Shown here: positions 1 to 6,229 of the stretch, piece after piece
How positions within the stretch are numbered: the stretch's first letter is position 1
How the letters are laid out: each line of letters starts with the position of its first letter
Assembly: GCA_017989485.1 (NCBI GenBank)
Contig: JAGNPU010000052.1
Location: 1 to 8,864, forward strand
Direction: 5' to 3'
Source: Neisseriaceae bacterium
GTDB taxonomy: Bacteria; Pseudomonadota; Gammaproteobacteria; Burkholderiales; Neisseriaceae
DNA: 8,864 nt
Translations under genes and position numbers: made by a program
The notes under the pieces: model-generated
What the model was told of the DNA's origin: nothing
The model's database searches: none
What the model saw: the letters and a program-made list of their open reading frames with translations, nothing else

Positions 1-1201
1 CCACTTCCTGTTCGCGGGTGTATTCATGCCCGCTCAAGGCGTCCAAGGTTTCTTGGAAGGCCGTTTGGATGCTGCCACGGTAGGTTGCCACCATGGCCTG
101 CTCACGCGCCTTGGCGGCCTTCACGCCATAGCTGATGCGCCCTGCTTGGAAGATCGGTGCCGTCAGATTGCCAACAAAGCTCCAGGTACGCGCTGGGGCA
201 CTGAATAAACCGTCTAAAGACAGGCTTTGCGAACCGATGGCGGTGGTCAAGCCGATAGACGGCAAGAAGGCGGCACGGGCCACGCCGATGTCGGCATTGG
301 CGGCTTTTAAGTCTTCTTCAGCCGCACGAATGTCGGCACGACGCACCAATAGCTCGCTGGGCAAGGCTTCTGGAATCATGTCTAAAGCCACCGGCGTGCG
401 CAAGGTATTGCGGGCACGTTCGATGTAGCCATCCACCATTTGCTCCGGCGTGCGCCCCACCAATACCGCAAGGGCATTTTCGGTTTGGCGAACCAGCTGG
501 GCAATGCGCGGCACGTCGGCTTCCGCCGTGGCCTGCTCGACTTCCGCCTGGCGCAGCTCTAGGGCCGAAATCACCCCGCCACGATAGCGTTTTTGATACA
601 GCTCTAAGGTTTTCTGACGCGTGCTCAAGGTGTTTTTGGCAATGTTTAATTGCTCATCGGCCGCCTGCAGCTGGAAATACGTCTTGCTCACCAAGGCCGC
701 AATCGACAGCTTTAAGGCATCCCGGTTGTACTGTGAGGACAAAAAGCGAGATTTGCCCGCGGTATTTTGCGCCCGCAGCTTGCCCCATAAGTCCAGCTCC
801 CAAGACAGCTGGGCATTGCCGGTCCGAACGTCACCAATCAGGTTTTGGCCCGGCACCGTGGTTTCCTGTGAGCCACGCTGGCGGCTAAAGTTGCCGTTGA
901 CGTCGACGCTGGGAAACAGCGCGCTACGGGCGATGCCCGCATTCGCTGCCGCTTCTTCCACCCGAGCCTGAGCCGCAATCAGGTCTTGATTGTAAATCAG
1001 GGCATGGGTCACCAATAGGTTTAAGCTTGAGTCACCAAAGTTTTGCCACCATTGGTCTTCCACCAGAATGCTGGCTTCTTTACCGATGCTGGACGCCACA
1101 TTAAAATCGTTAGGCATAGGCGTTTCTGGCTGATGGTAGGTCGGCATGACCGAACACCCTGTCAACGCCATCAACACCGCCATGGTCATGATTGTTTTCA
1201 T
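1..1201 (-). CDS. RND efflux outer-membrane channel lipoprotein (OprM/NodT family), partial at the C-terminus
   Basis: This encodes the outer-membrane exit duct of the tripartite pump, a TolC-like trimer that passes substrates from the RND transporter out of the cell. Seen: 400 intact codons without a frameshift. A very short signal peptide ends in the lipobox LTGC, with Cys16 as the predicted lipidation site. Two OEP repeats follow. The first has ALFPSVDVNGNFSR (about 94-107) and LSWELDLWGKL (132-142); the second has RRADIRAAEEDLKAANADIG (287-306) and ARAAFLPS (308-315). These are hallmarks of OprM/NodT-type lipoprotein channels. Family members are usually about 460-490 aa, so roughly 60-90 residues lie beyond the left edge. 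The ATG is preceded by GAGGTG four bases upstream, which lies inside the last codons of the RND gene; only one base separates that stop codon from this ATG, so translational coupling is likely. Family assignment is firm; the substrates cannot be told. Confidence 0.95.
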   Translation of the reverse strand, partial: MKTIMTMAVLMALTGCSVMPTYHQPETPMPNDFNVASSIGKEASILVEDQWWQNFGDSSLNLLVTHALIYNQDLIAAQARVEEAAANAGIARSALFPSVDVNGNFSRQRGSQETTVPGQNLIGDVRTGNAQLSWELDLWGKLRAQNTAGKSRFLSSQYNRDALKLSIAALVSKTYFQLQAADEQLNIAKNTLSTRQKTLELYQKRYRGGVISALELRQAEVEQATAEADVPRIAQLVRQTENALAVLVGRTPEQMVDGYIERARNTLRTPVALDMIPEALPSELLVRRADIRAAEEDLKAANADIGVARAAFLPSIGLTTAIGSQSLSLDGLFSAPARTWSFVGNLTAPIFQAGRISYGVKAAKAREQAMVATYRGSIQTAFQETLDALSGHEYTREQEV

Positions 1202-1202
1202 A

Positions 1203-4200
1203 TTACACCTCTTCTGCGTTGGTCTTGGTGGTCTTGTCGCCTGGGCCTTTGGCTTTTTTACCCAAGGTCATGATGAACACAAAGAACATCGGAACAAAGA
1301 TAATCGCGATAAAGGTCGCCGCCAACATCCCGCCAATCACGCCGGTACCAATCGAGTGACGGCTGGCAGAACCAGCGCCACTGCTGATGGCCAAGGGCAA
1401 TACGCCCATGATGAAGGCCAGCGACGTCATCACAATCGGACGGAAGCGCAAACGAGCGGCTTCAATCGAGGCGTCCCAAACGCTTTTGCCTTCTTCTTCC
1501 ATTTGCTGTACCGCGAACTCCACGATCAGAATCGCGTTTTTCGCCGCCAAACCAATCAGGGTCACCAAAGCCACCTGGAAGTAAATGTCAAACTGTAGGC
1601 CTCGCATCCAGTTGGCCAGTAAGGCGCCAAACAGGGCAAACGGTACGGCCAACAACACCGCAATCGGTAAGGTCCAACGCTCGTACTGTGCGGCCAAGAT
1701 CAGGAACACCATCAGCAAACCGAAGCCAAACACCACAACGGTAGAGCCTTGAGTCGACTTCTCTTGGAACGCAGAGCCGGTCCAGGCCAAGGCATAGCCT
1801 TCTGGCAACACTTCTGCAGCCAAGGCTTCCATCACGTCCAAAGACTCACCCGAGCTGTAGCCTGGTGCGGGGTTACCCATCACTTTGGCGGCGGTAAACA
1901 CGTTAAAGCGTTCCATGATTTCTGGGCCCACGGTGCGCTTCACATCGACTAAAGCGGTCAAAGGCACCATTTGTCCCGTAGTGGAACGAACATACATATT
2001 GCCAATATCAGACACGCGGGCACGGTAGTCGGCTTCTGACTGCATTTGTACTTTATACACGCGGCCAAACTTATTAAAGTCGTTCACGTATAAAGAGCCA
2101 AACATACTTTGCATGGTGTCAAACACGTCGTTAATCGGCACGCCTAAAGCACGGGCTTTCTCACGGTCTAACTCAACGTCAATTTGCGGCACGTTGGCGG
2201 TAAAAGTCGTCTGTACCCCCTGCAACTCAGGACGCTTAGAAGCAGCGGCGACAAAGTCATTCATCACCTGACTTAGGGCCGCAGGCGTTGCGCCTTCACG
2301 ACTTTGAATATAAGCCTCAAAACCACCCGTATTCGACATGCCAGAAATCGGCGGTGGGTTCAAGAACAGGGTAAAGTTGTCGCGCAAACCGCCGGTGTCA
2401 CGGAACATGTCGCCGATGACGCCAAACGATGAGTTGGCTTCACCCGAACGCTCGCTCCAGTCTTTCAAAATAATAAACGACACGCCGGAACTGCTTTTGG
2501 CACCGCCAGACAGAATATCAAACCCTGAGAAGCTCATCACTTCCGCCACGTTTTCATTCGCCTTCACGATTTTATCTTGCACCATCATGGCGTCATGGGT
2601 GCGTTCCAAGTTGGTGCCTTCAGGCAACATGGTCGCGCCAAAAATAAAGCCTTGGTCTTCGTTCGGTGCCAAAGAGCTTGGGATTTGACCCACTAGGCCC
2701 CAAGACGCGATACACACGGCCGCCAAGACACCAAAGCCCAACAAGGTGCGTTTCACAAAAAAGCGCACGCCCTCGGTATAGCGATGGGTTAAACGGTCAA
2801 AGAAGTTATTAAACCCTTGGAAAAAGCGGTTGGGCTTTTTCTCGTGATCGTGGTCGTCCAAGAACACCGCACACAGCGCCGGCGTCAAGGTCAGGGCGAC
2901 GAGGCCAGAAATCGCCACGGCCACGGCAATGGTGATGGCAAACTGCTTGTACATCTCACCCGCAATCCCGCCGATAAAGGCCACCGGCACAAACACCGCA
3001 GCCAACACCAACACAATCGCCACCAGTGCACCGGCCACTTCACGCATGGCCTTAATCGACGCATCCAAGGCGTTTAAGCCCTCGGTACGCATGATCCGCT
3101 CGACGTTTTCCAGCACCACAATGGCGTCATCCACCACAATACCAATGGCCAACACCAATCCGAACAGGGTCAGCGTGTTCACCGTAAAGCCCAGCAAATA
3201 CATCACCGCAAACGTCCCGACAATCGACACCGGCACCGCAATACACGGAATCAGGGTCGCACGCCAGTTTTGCAAGAAGATGTACACCACCAAGAACACC
3301 AAAATCAAGGCTTCAATAAAGGTATTCACCACTTCTTTAATCGAGGCATTCACGAACTTCGTGGTGTCAAACGGAATCGCGTATTCCACCCCAGCAGGGA
3401 AGGTTTTAGACATTTCCGCCAGCGCGTCACTCACCGCTTCGGCCGTGGCGACCTGGTTGGCACCAGGGGCCAAGAAAATCCCAATCGGCACGGTTGATCG
3501 GCCGTTGTGCTCACCCTTAAAGTCGTAGCTCAAAGCGCCTAGCTCTACGCGCGCAATGTCTTTAAGCAAGATTTTAGAGCCGTCTGGATTCGCCCGCACA
3601 ATGATGTTTTCAAACTCACTGGGCTCACTCATACGGCCTTTGGTGGTCACCGTATAGGTAAAGTCTAAACGGTCTTTGGTGGGCAATGCGCCAATTTTAC
3701 CGGCGGCGAACTGGGCATTTTGCTCACGAATCGCCATCGCCACGTCGTTGGTGTTCACGCTCAGCTGCGCCATTTTGTCTGGACGCATCCAAATCCGCAT
3801 GGCGTAGTCTTGCGCGGCAAAGTTTTGCACCTCGCCCACACCGGTCACCCGTTTCAAAGCATCCACGACGTTTAGGGTCGCGTAGTTACTCAGGAACAAG
3901 GTGTCATGGCTGGCGTCGGGTGAATACAGGCTAATCACCTGCAAGAACGAGTTCGAGCGCTTACGCACGTTCACGCCCTGACGACGAACCTCTTCAGGAA
4001 TGCCAGACAAAGCACTTTGCACGCGGTTATTCACGTTAATCGTGGCTTCGTCGGCATCGGTGCCAATTTTAAAGGTCACGCTCAGCGACACCACGCCGCT
4101 AGAGTTACTGGTCGATTGGACATACAGCATGTCGTCCACACCGTTAATCGCCTGCTCTAAAGGTGCCGCCACCGTATTGGCCACGACTTCAGCAGACGCG

Positions 4201-4355
4201 CCAGGATAGGTTGCAGACACGTTGACCACTGGCGGCACGATGTCGGGGAATTGCTCAATCGGCAATGCCTTTAACGACAGCAGGCCAGCCAACATGATCA
4301 CGATGGATAAAACCGTCGCAAAAATAGGTCGGCGAATAAAAAATTCTGAAAACAT
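1203..4355 (-). CDS. RND multidrug efflux transporter, HAE-1 family (AcrB/MexF-like inner-membrane pump)
   Basis: This is the inner-membrane, proton-driven pump of the tripartite system; it captures hydrophobic or amphiphilic compounds mainly from the periplasm. Its 1050 aa match the usual HAE-1 length. Seen: TM1 after FIRRPIFATVLS at the N-terminus; a large periplasmic loop; TM4 with the proton-relay pair Asp409-Asp410 in GIVVDDAIVVLENVER; a second periplasmic loop; TM10 with Lys939 in GLAAKNAILIVEFA; and Arg970 and Thr977 in RFRPIVMTS. These correspond to AcrB D407, D408, K940, R971 and T978, so the proton pathway appears complete. Phe137 and Phe179 align with AcrB pocket residues F136 and F178. 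The switch-loop region (about 608-625) is Gly/Ser-rich and resembles MexF/OqxB-like members more than AcrB, which is an impression from memory, not an alignment. The ATG has GGGAG seven bases upstream and follows the fusion-protein stop by 14 bp. Substrates are unknown. Confidence 0.97.
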   Translation of the reverse strand: MFSEFFIRRPIFATVLSIVIMLAGLLSLKALPIEQFPDIVPPVVNVSATYPGASAEVVANTVAAPLEQAINGVDDMLYVQSTSNSSGVVSLSVTFKIGTDADEATINVNNRVQSALSGIPEEVRRQGVNVRKRSNSFLQVISLYSPDASHDTLFLSNYATLNVVDALKRVTGVGEVQNFAAQDYAMRIWMRPDKMAQLSVNTNDVAMAIREQNAQFAAGKIGALPTKDRLDFTYTVTTKGRMSEPSEFENIIVRANPDGSKILLKDIARVELGALSYDFKGEHNGRSTVPIGIFLAPGANQVATAEAVSDALAEMSKTFPAGVEYAIPFDTTKFVNASIKEVVNTFIEALILVFLVVYIFLQNWRATLIPCIAVPVSIVGTFAVMYLLGFTVNTLTLFGLVLAIGIVVDDAIVVLENVERIMRTEGLNALDASIKAMREVAGALVAIVLVLAAVFVPVAFIGGIAGEMYKQFAITIAVAVAISGLVALTLTPALCAVFLDDHDHEKKPNRFFQGFNNFFDRLTHRYTEGVRFFVKRTLLGFGVLAAVCIASWGLVGQIPSSLAPNEDQGFIFGATMLPEGTNLERTHDAMMVQDKIVKANENVAEVMSFSGFDILSGGAKSSSGVSFIILKDWSERSGEANSSFGVIGDMFRDTGGLRDNFTLFLNPPPISGMSNTGGFEAYIQSREGATPAALSQVMNDFVAAASKRPELQGVQTTFTANVPQIDVELDREKARALGVPINDVFDTMQSMFGSLYVNDFNKFGRVYKVQMQSEADYRARVSDIGNMYVRSTTGQMVPLTALVDVKRTVGPEIMERFNVFTAAKVMGNPAPGYSSGESLDVMEALAAEVLPEGYALAWTGSAFQEKSTQGSTVVVFGFGLLMVFLILAAQYERWTLPIAVLLAVPFALFGALLANWMRGLQFDIYFQVALVTLIGLAAKNAILIVEFAVQQMEEEGKSVWDASIEAARLRFRPIVMTSLAFIMGVLPLAISSGAGSASRHSIGTGVIGGMLAATFIAIIFVPMFFVFIMTLGKKAKGPGDKTTKTNAEEV

Positions 4356-4369
4356 ACATCAACTCCCTG

Positions 4370-5611
4370 TTATTCAGCAGCAGGTTTTGCCGCAGCTTGA
4401 GGCTTGGCTTCTTGGGCTTCAGGGGCAGGTACTGCCTCTTTCACCGCGTCTTTAGCAGGTGCAGCTGCTTTGGCAGGGGCATTTTGAATGGGGGTCCCTG
4501 GGGCACGAATCTTCATCAAGTTATCGGTCACCACGCGGTCGCCCACTTTTAGACCAGACTCAACAATCACGTTTTCGCCCGACTCTTCGCCCAACACCAC
4601 CTGACGGGGCTGTGCCTTACCGTCTTTGTCCATCACCCAAACGGAATTACCCTGTTGGCTGCTCAAGACCGCTTTTTGTGGCACGGTGATCACATTGGGT
4701 CGTTCCGCACCTTTCAAAATCACGCGCACAAACTGGCCTGGCATGATGTCGCCGGTTGGATTAGGGAACACCGCACGGGCTTTAATGCTGCCGGTAGAGG
4801 TGTCGATGATGTTGTCGGTAAAGCTGACCACGCCCTCATGCTCATACACTTGCCCATTGCCCGAGCGTATCGTGGCCACATAGCTGTTGCCATTGATTAG
4901 GGTCAGCTGGCCACTTTGGAACATGTCGCGCAGTTTCAGCGAGTCGCCTTCAGAAATGCTGAAGTTCACATACAGGGGATCAAGCTGTGAAATCTTGGTC
5001 AACAAGCTGCCTTCGGCACTGGTGTTGCTGATCAAACTGCCTTCAGACACGGCCTCTAGACTGGTCACGCCGGAAATAGGCGCCACCACACGGGTGTAGC
5101 CCAGATTAATGCGCGCTTCTTCTAAGCGAGCACGGCTGGCCGCCACGCTGGCCTGAGCCGCCAAATAAGCGGCTTTGGCATCGTCGTAGTCTTTGCGCGA
5201 AACCGCCTGCTCGTTAAACAAGGGCACGATGCGGTCGTAGTCTTGCTTGGTTCGGGTCAGCTGTGCCTGCTCCATCGCCAAAGCCGCTTTGGCCTGGTCG
5301 TAGGTGGCTTGAAACGGTGCTGGGTCTAGTTGAAACAGCACGTCCCCTGCTCTGACCGCACGGCCTTCGGTAAACAAGCGTTTTTGTAAAATACCGCCGA
5401 CGCGCGCACGGACTTCCACCTCGCGCGAACCCGCCGCCTGACCCACATATTCAAACTGAACGGGCACGTCTTGTGCCTGAACGGTCAGCAAGGTCACGGG
5501 TAGGGGTGGCGGTGCCTGAGGGGCTGCTTCTTTGCTACAGCCGGCGAGGGCAAGGGATACTGCCAATGTGGTCAAACCAACTGTGAATAATTTATTGACG
5601 TGCGGTCTCAC
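4370..5611 (-). CDS. RND efflux membrane fusion protein (periplasmic adaptor lipoprotein), GTG start
   Basis: This periplasmic adaptor links the RND pump to the outer-membrane channel. I chose the GTG at 5611 (413 aa) because GGAGG sits four bases upstream; the in-frame ATG at 5644 would add 11 residues, has no ribosome site and lies inside an inverted repeat. Numbering from the GTG: a signal peptide ends in the lipobox LALAGC with Cys25 lipidated; the first lipoyl half is about 63-97 (REVEVRARVGGIL to VLFQLDP); the coiled-coil hairpin is about 99-167; the second lipoyl half follows (LGYTRVVAPISGV); then the beta-barrel and membrane-proximal domains. The hairpin carries Arg127, Leu131 and Ser138 with the spacing of the AcrA RLS motif that docks TolC-type channels. 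The last roughly 44 residues are an Ala/Pro/Lys-rich tail, probably disordered. It is the first gene of the operon. Family certainty is high; the start is well supported. Confidence 0.95.
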   Translation of the reverse strand: MRPHVNKLFTVGLTTLAVSLALAGCSKEAAPQAPPPLPVTLLTVQAQDVPVQFEYVGQAAGSREVEVRARVGGILQKRLFTEGRAVRAGDVLFQLDPAPFQATYDQAKAALAMEQAQLTRTKQDYDRIVPLFNEQAVSRKDYDDAKAAYLAAQASVAASRARLEEARINLGYTRVVAPISGVTSLEAVSEGSLISNTSAEGSLLTKISQLDPLYVNFSISEGDSLKLRDMFQSGQLTLINGNSYVATIRSGNGQVYEHEGVVSFTDNIIDTSTGSIKARAVFPNPTGDIMPGQFVRVILKGAERPNVITVPQKAVLSSQQGNSVWVMDKDGKAQPRQVVLGEESGENVIVESGLKVGDRVVTDNLMKIRAPGTPIQNAPAKAAAPAKDAVKEAVPAPEAQEAKPQAAAKPAAE

Positions 5612-5615
5612 GATA

Positions 5616-5620
5616 CCTCC
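5616..5620 (-). promoter_or_regulatory. Shine-Dalgarno site fixing the GTG start of the fusion-protein gene
   Basis: On the minus strand GGAGG is followed by TATC and then GTG at 5611. It is the best ribosome-binding site near the 5' end of this gene and decides the start in favour of GTG, because the upstream in-frame ATG at 5644 has no purine-rich sequence at a suitable distance. Confidence 0.85.
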
Positions 5621-5630
5621 AATATTAAAT

Positions 5631-5658
5631 AGTATAATATTCATCAGACGATGATGAA
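5631..5658 (-). promoter_or_regulatory. Weak proximal promoter candidate for the efflux operon
   Basis: On the minus strand TATACT (5631-5636) resembles a -10 box, with TTCATC (5653-5658) as a poor -35 at a 16-bp spacing. It would start transcription just upstream of the GGAGG site. The 8-bp-arm inverted repeat covers exactly this spacer, a placement typical of repressor operators. The weak -35 makes this a low-confidence call; the distal candidate at 5822-5850 is better. Confidence 0.3.
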
Positions 5659-5659
5659 T
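5639..5659. promoter_or_regulatory. Inverted repeat with 8-bp arms, candidate operator of the efflux operon
   Basis: The arms ATTCATCA (5639-5646) and TGATGAAT (5652-5659) are perfect reverse complements around a 5-bp centre, giving a 21-bp symmetrical site 28 bp upstream of the GTG start codon. The size and symmetry fit a dimeric repressor of TetR or similar type, but this is inference. In RNA it could also form a small hairpin just before the ribosome site. Confidence 0.5.
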
Positions 5660-5710
5660 GTGTCAGCCATGTTTCAGTGTGTGTGCGTGCGTTGCTTAGA
5701 CACAAATAAG

Positions 5711-5761
5711 ACTTACCTATCATCAAACGCATCAGTATCTGGGCGAGCATGATAGGTAAGT
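5711..5761. repeat. Inverted repeat with perfect 13-bp arms, 25-bp loop
   Basis: ACTTACCTATCAT (5711-5723) is repeated as its exact reverse complement at 5749-5761. It lies about 100-150 bp upstream of the efflux operon start, downstream of the best promoter candidate. It may be a paired operator, or a long hairpin in the 5' leader of the efflux transcript. It has no U-tract on the minus strand, so it does not look like a terminator in that direction. Confidence 0.75.
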
Positions 5762-5792
5762 GACATTATATCTGCTTATCAAGTCAATTTAG

Positions 5793-5828
5793 TGATGATT
5801 TCAATATAAAATGATGATTTCAATATAA
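5793..5828. repeat. Tandem 17-bp direct repeat, period 19 bp
   Basis: TGATGATTTCAATATAA occurs at 5793-5809 and again, without mismatch, at 5812-5828, separated by AA. The second copy contains the -10 hexamer of the best minus-strand promoter candidate. Each copy begins with TGATGA, which also forms the arms of the inverted repeat at 5639-5659. Iterated binding sites for a transcription factor are the simplest reading, but this is unproven. Confidence 0.8.
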
Positions 5829-5850
5829 TTAGTATACTTGTCCATGACAA
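5822..5850 (-). promoter_or_regulatory. Best sigma-70-like promoter candidate for the efflux operon
   Basis: Reading the minus strand, TTGTCA (5845-5850) matches five of six bases of the -35 consensus and TATATT (5822-5827) matches five of six of the -10, with an optimal 17-bp spacer. Transcription would begin near 5815 and give a leader of about 200 nt before the GTG at 5611, including both long inverted repeats. The -35 is inside a small palindrome (TTGTC/GACAA, 5838-5850), and the spacer contains AGTATACT. Predicted only from sequence. Confidence 0.5.
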
Positions 5851-5873
5851 AGTTCTTTACCGCAAAATAAATA

Positions 5874-5889
5874 CCCCTATACATAGGGG
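5874..5889. promoter_or_regulatory. Compact palindrome CCCCTAT-AC-ATAGGGG, possible operator
   Basis: Two perfect 7-bp arms flank a 2-bp centre, making a 16-bp near-perfect palindrome in an otherwise AT-rich stretch. It lies 24 bp beyond the -35 box of the best efflux promoter candidate. The tight symmetry suits a dimeric DNA-binding protein better than an RNA hairpin, which would have too small a loop. The binding protein is unknown. Confidence 0.45.
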
Positions 5890-5890
5890 C

Positions 5891-5930
5891 AATTGGTGCA
5901 AAAAATAAACCGTAACGTGCGTTACCAATT
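5891..5930. promoter_or_regulatory. Nested inverted repeats AATTGGT/ACCAATT and GTAACG-TG-CGTTAC
   Basis: The inner palindrome GTAACG (5912-5917), TG, CGTTAC (5920-5925) is perfect. The 7-bp sequence AATTGGT at 5891-5897 is matched by ACCAATT at 5924-5930, so the second palindrome arm is shared between two symmetrical arrangements. They may be overlapping operators. No function can be assigned from sequence. Confidence 0.4.
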
Positions 5931-6139
5931 TTTAAATACTAACAAATCCCACCAATTAACTCAAGTTTAATTACCGAGTGAGGTCGGCAAGACGCAGTCC
6001 ATGCAGCCTAGTTCCTTAATTTATAGTAGAATTCACCCCTGATCGCGACTGGACCATAAATGACGCACTTTATTAAGTCTGCTTTAATACTTGATCCGCA
6101 CTTGATTTTTAAAGAATCACCCCCACTTGCTTCGAATGC

Positions 6140-6159
6140 ACTAGAGTATTTAGTCTAGT
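6140..6159. promoter_or_regulatory. Inverted repeat ACTAGA-N8-TCTAGT upstream of the flavoprotein gene
   Basis: Perfect 6-bp arms (6140-6145 and 6154-6159) are separated by 8 bp, centred about 80 bp before the ATG at 6230. The position fits an operator of this gene. I found no convincing -35/-10 pair nearby, so the promoter itself remains unlocated. Confidence 0.3.
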
Positions 6160-6229
6160 TGCGTTACACTCATACTTACCCGAGTATCACCATTAACTGC
6201 TAGAGCACCAACAAAAAAAGGATTCAATC

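Larger units (their letters stand above)
5612..6229. other. 618-bp AT-rich intergenic control region between the divergent efflux operon and the flavoprotein gene
   Basis: No open reading frame of credible size or with a good ribosome site lies here on either strand; the longest I read on the plus strand near the flavoprotein gene is 32 codons (6060-6158) without a Shine-Dalgarno. The stretch is clearly more AT-rich than its neighbours. It contains the inverted repeats, direct repeats and promoter candidates listed separately. The part nearest the efflux operon (5631-5850) holds most of the candidate control elements. The part at 5930-6130 shows no strong structure that I can support. Regulators are often encoded divergently next to such operons, but none is here. 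Confidence 0.85.

Noticed and set aside
2929..3528. 199-codon plus-strand open frame opposite the RND gene
   Set aside because: It is a shadow of the conserved RND coding sequence; the translation is low-complexity, Thr/Ser/Ala-rich and unlike any family, with no operon context.
5765..5787. Minus-strand TTGACT and perfect TATAAT as a promoter for the efflux operon
   Set aside because: The hexamers are attractive but only 11 bp apart, far from the 16-18 bp needed, and no acceptable -35 exists at the right distance from TATAAT.
6060..6158. 32-codon plus-strand ORF beginning MTHFIKSALILD in the central spacer
   Set aside because: No Shine-Dalgarno, no recognisable motif and length within chance expectation for this spacer. 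It also ends inside the inverted repeat at 6140-6159.
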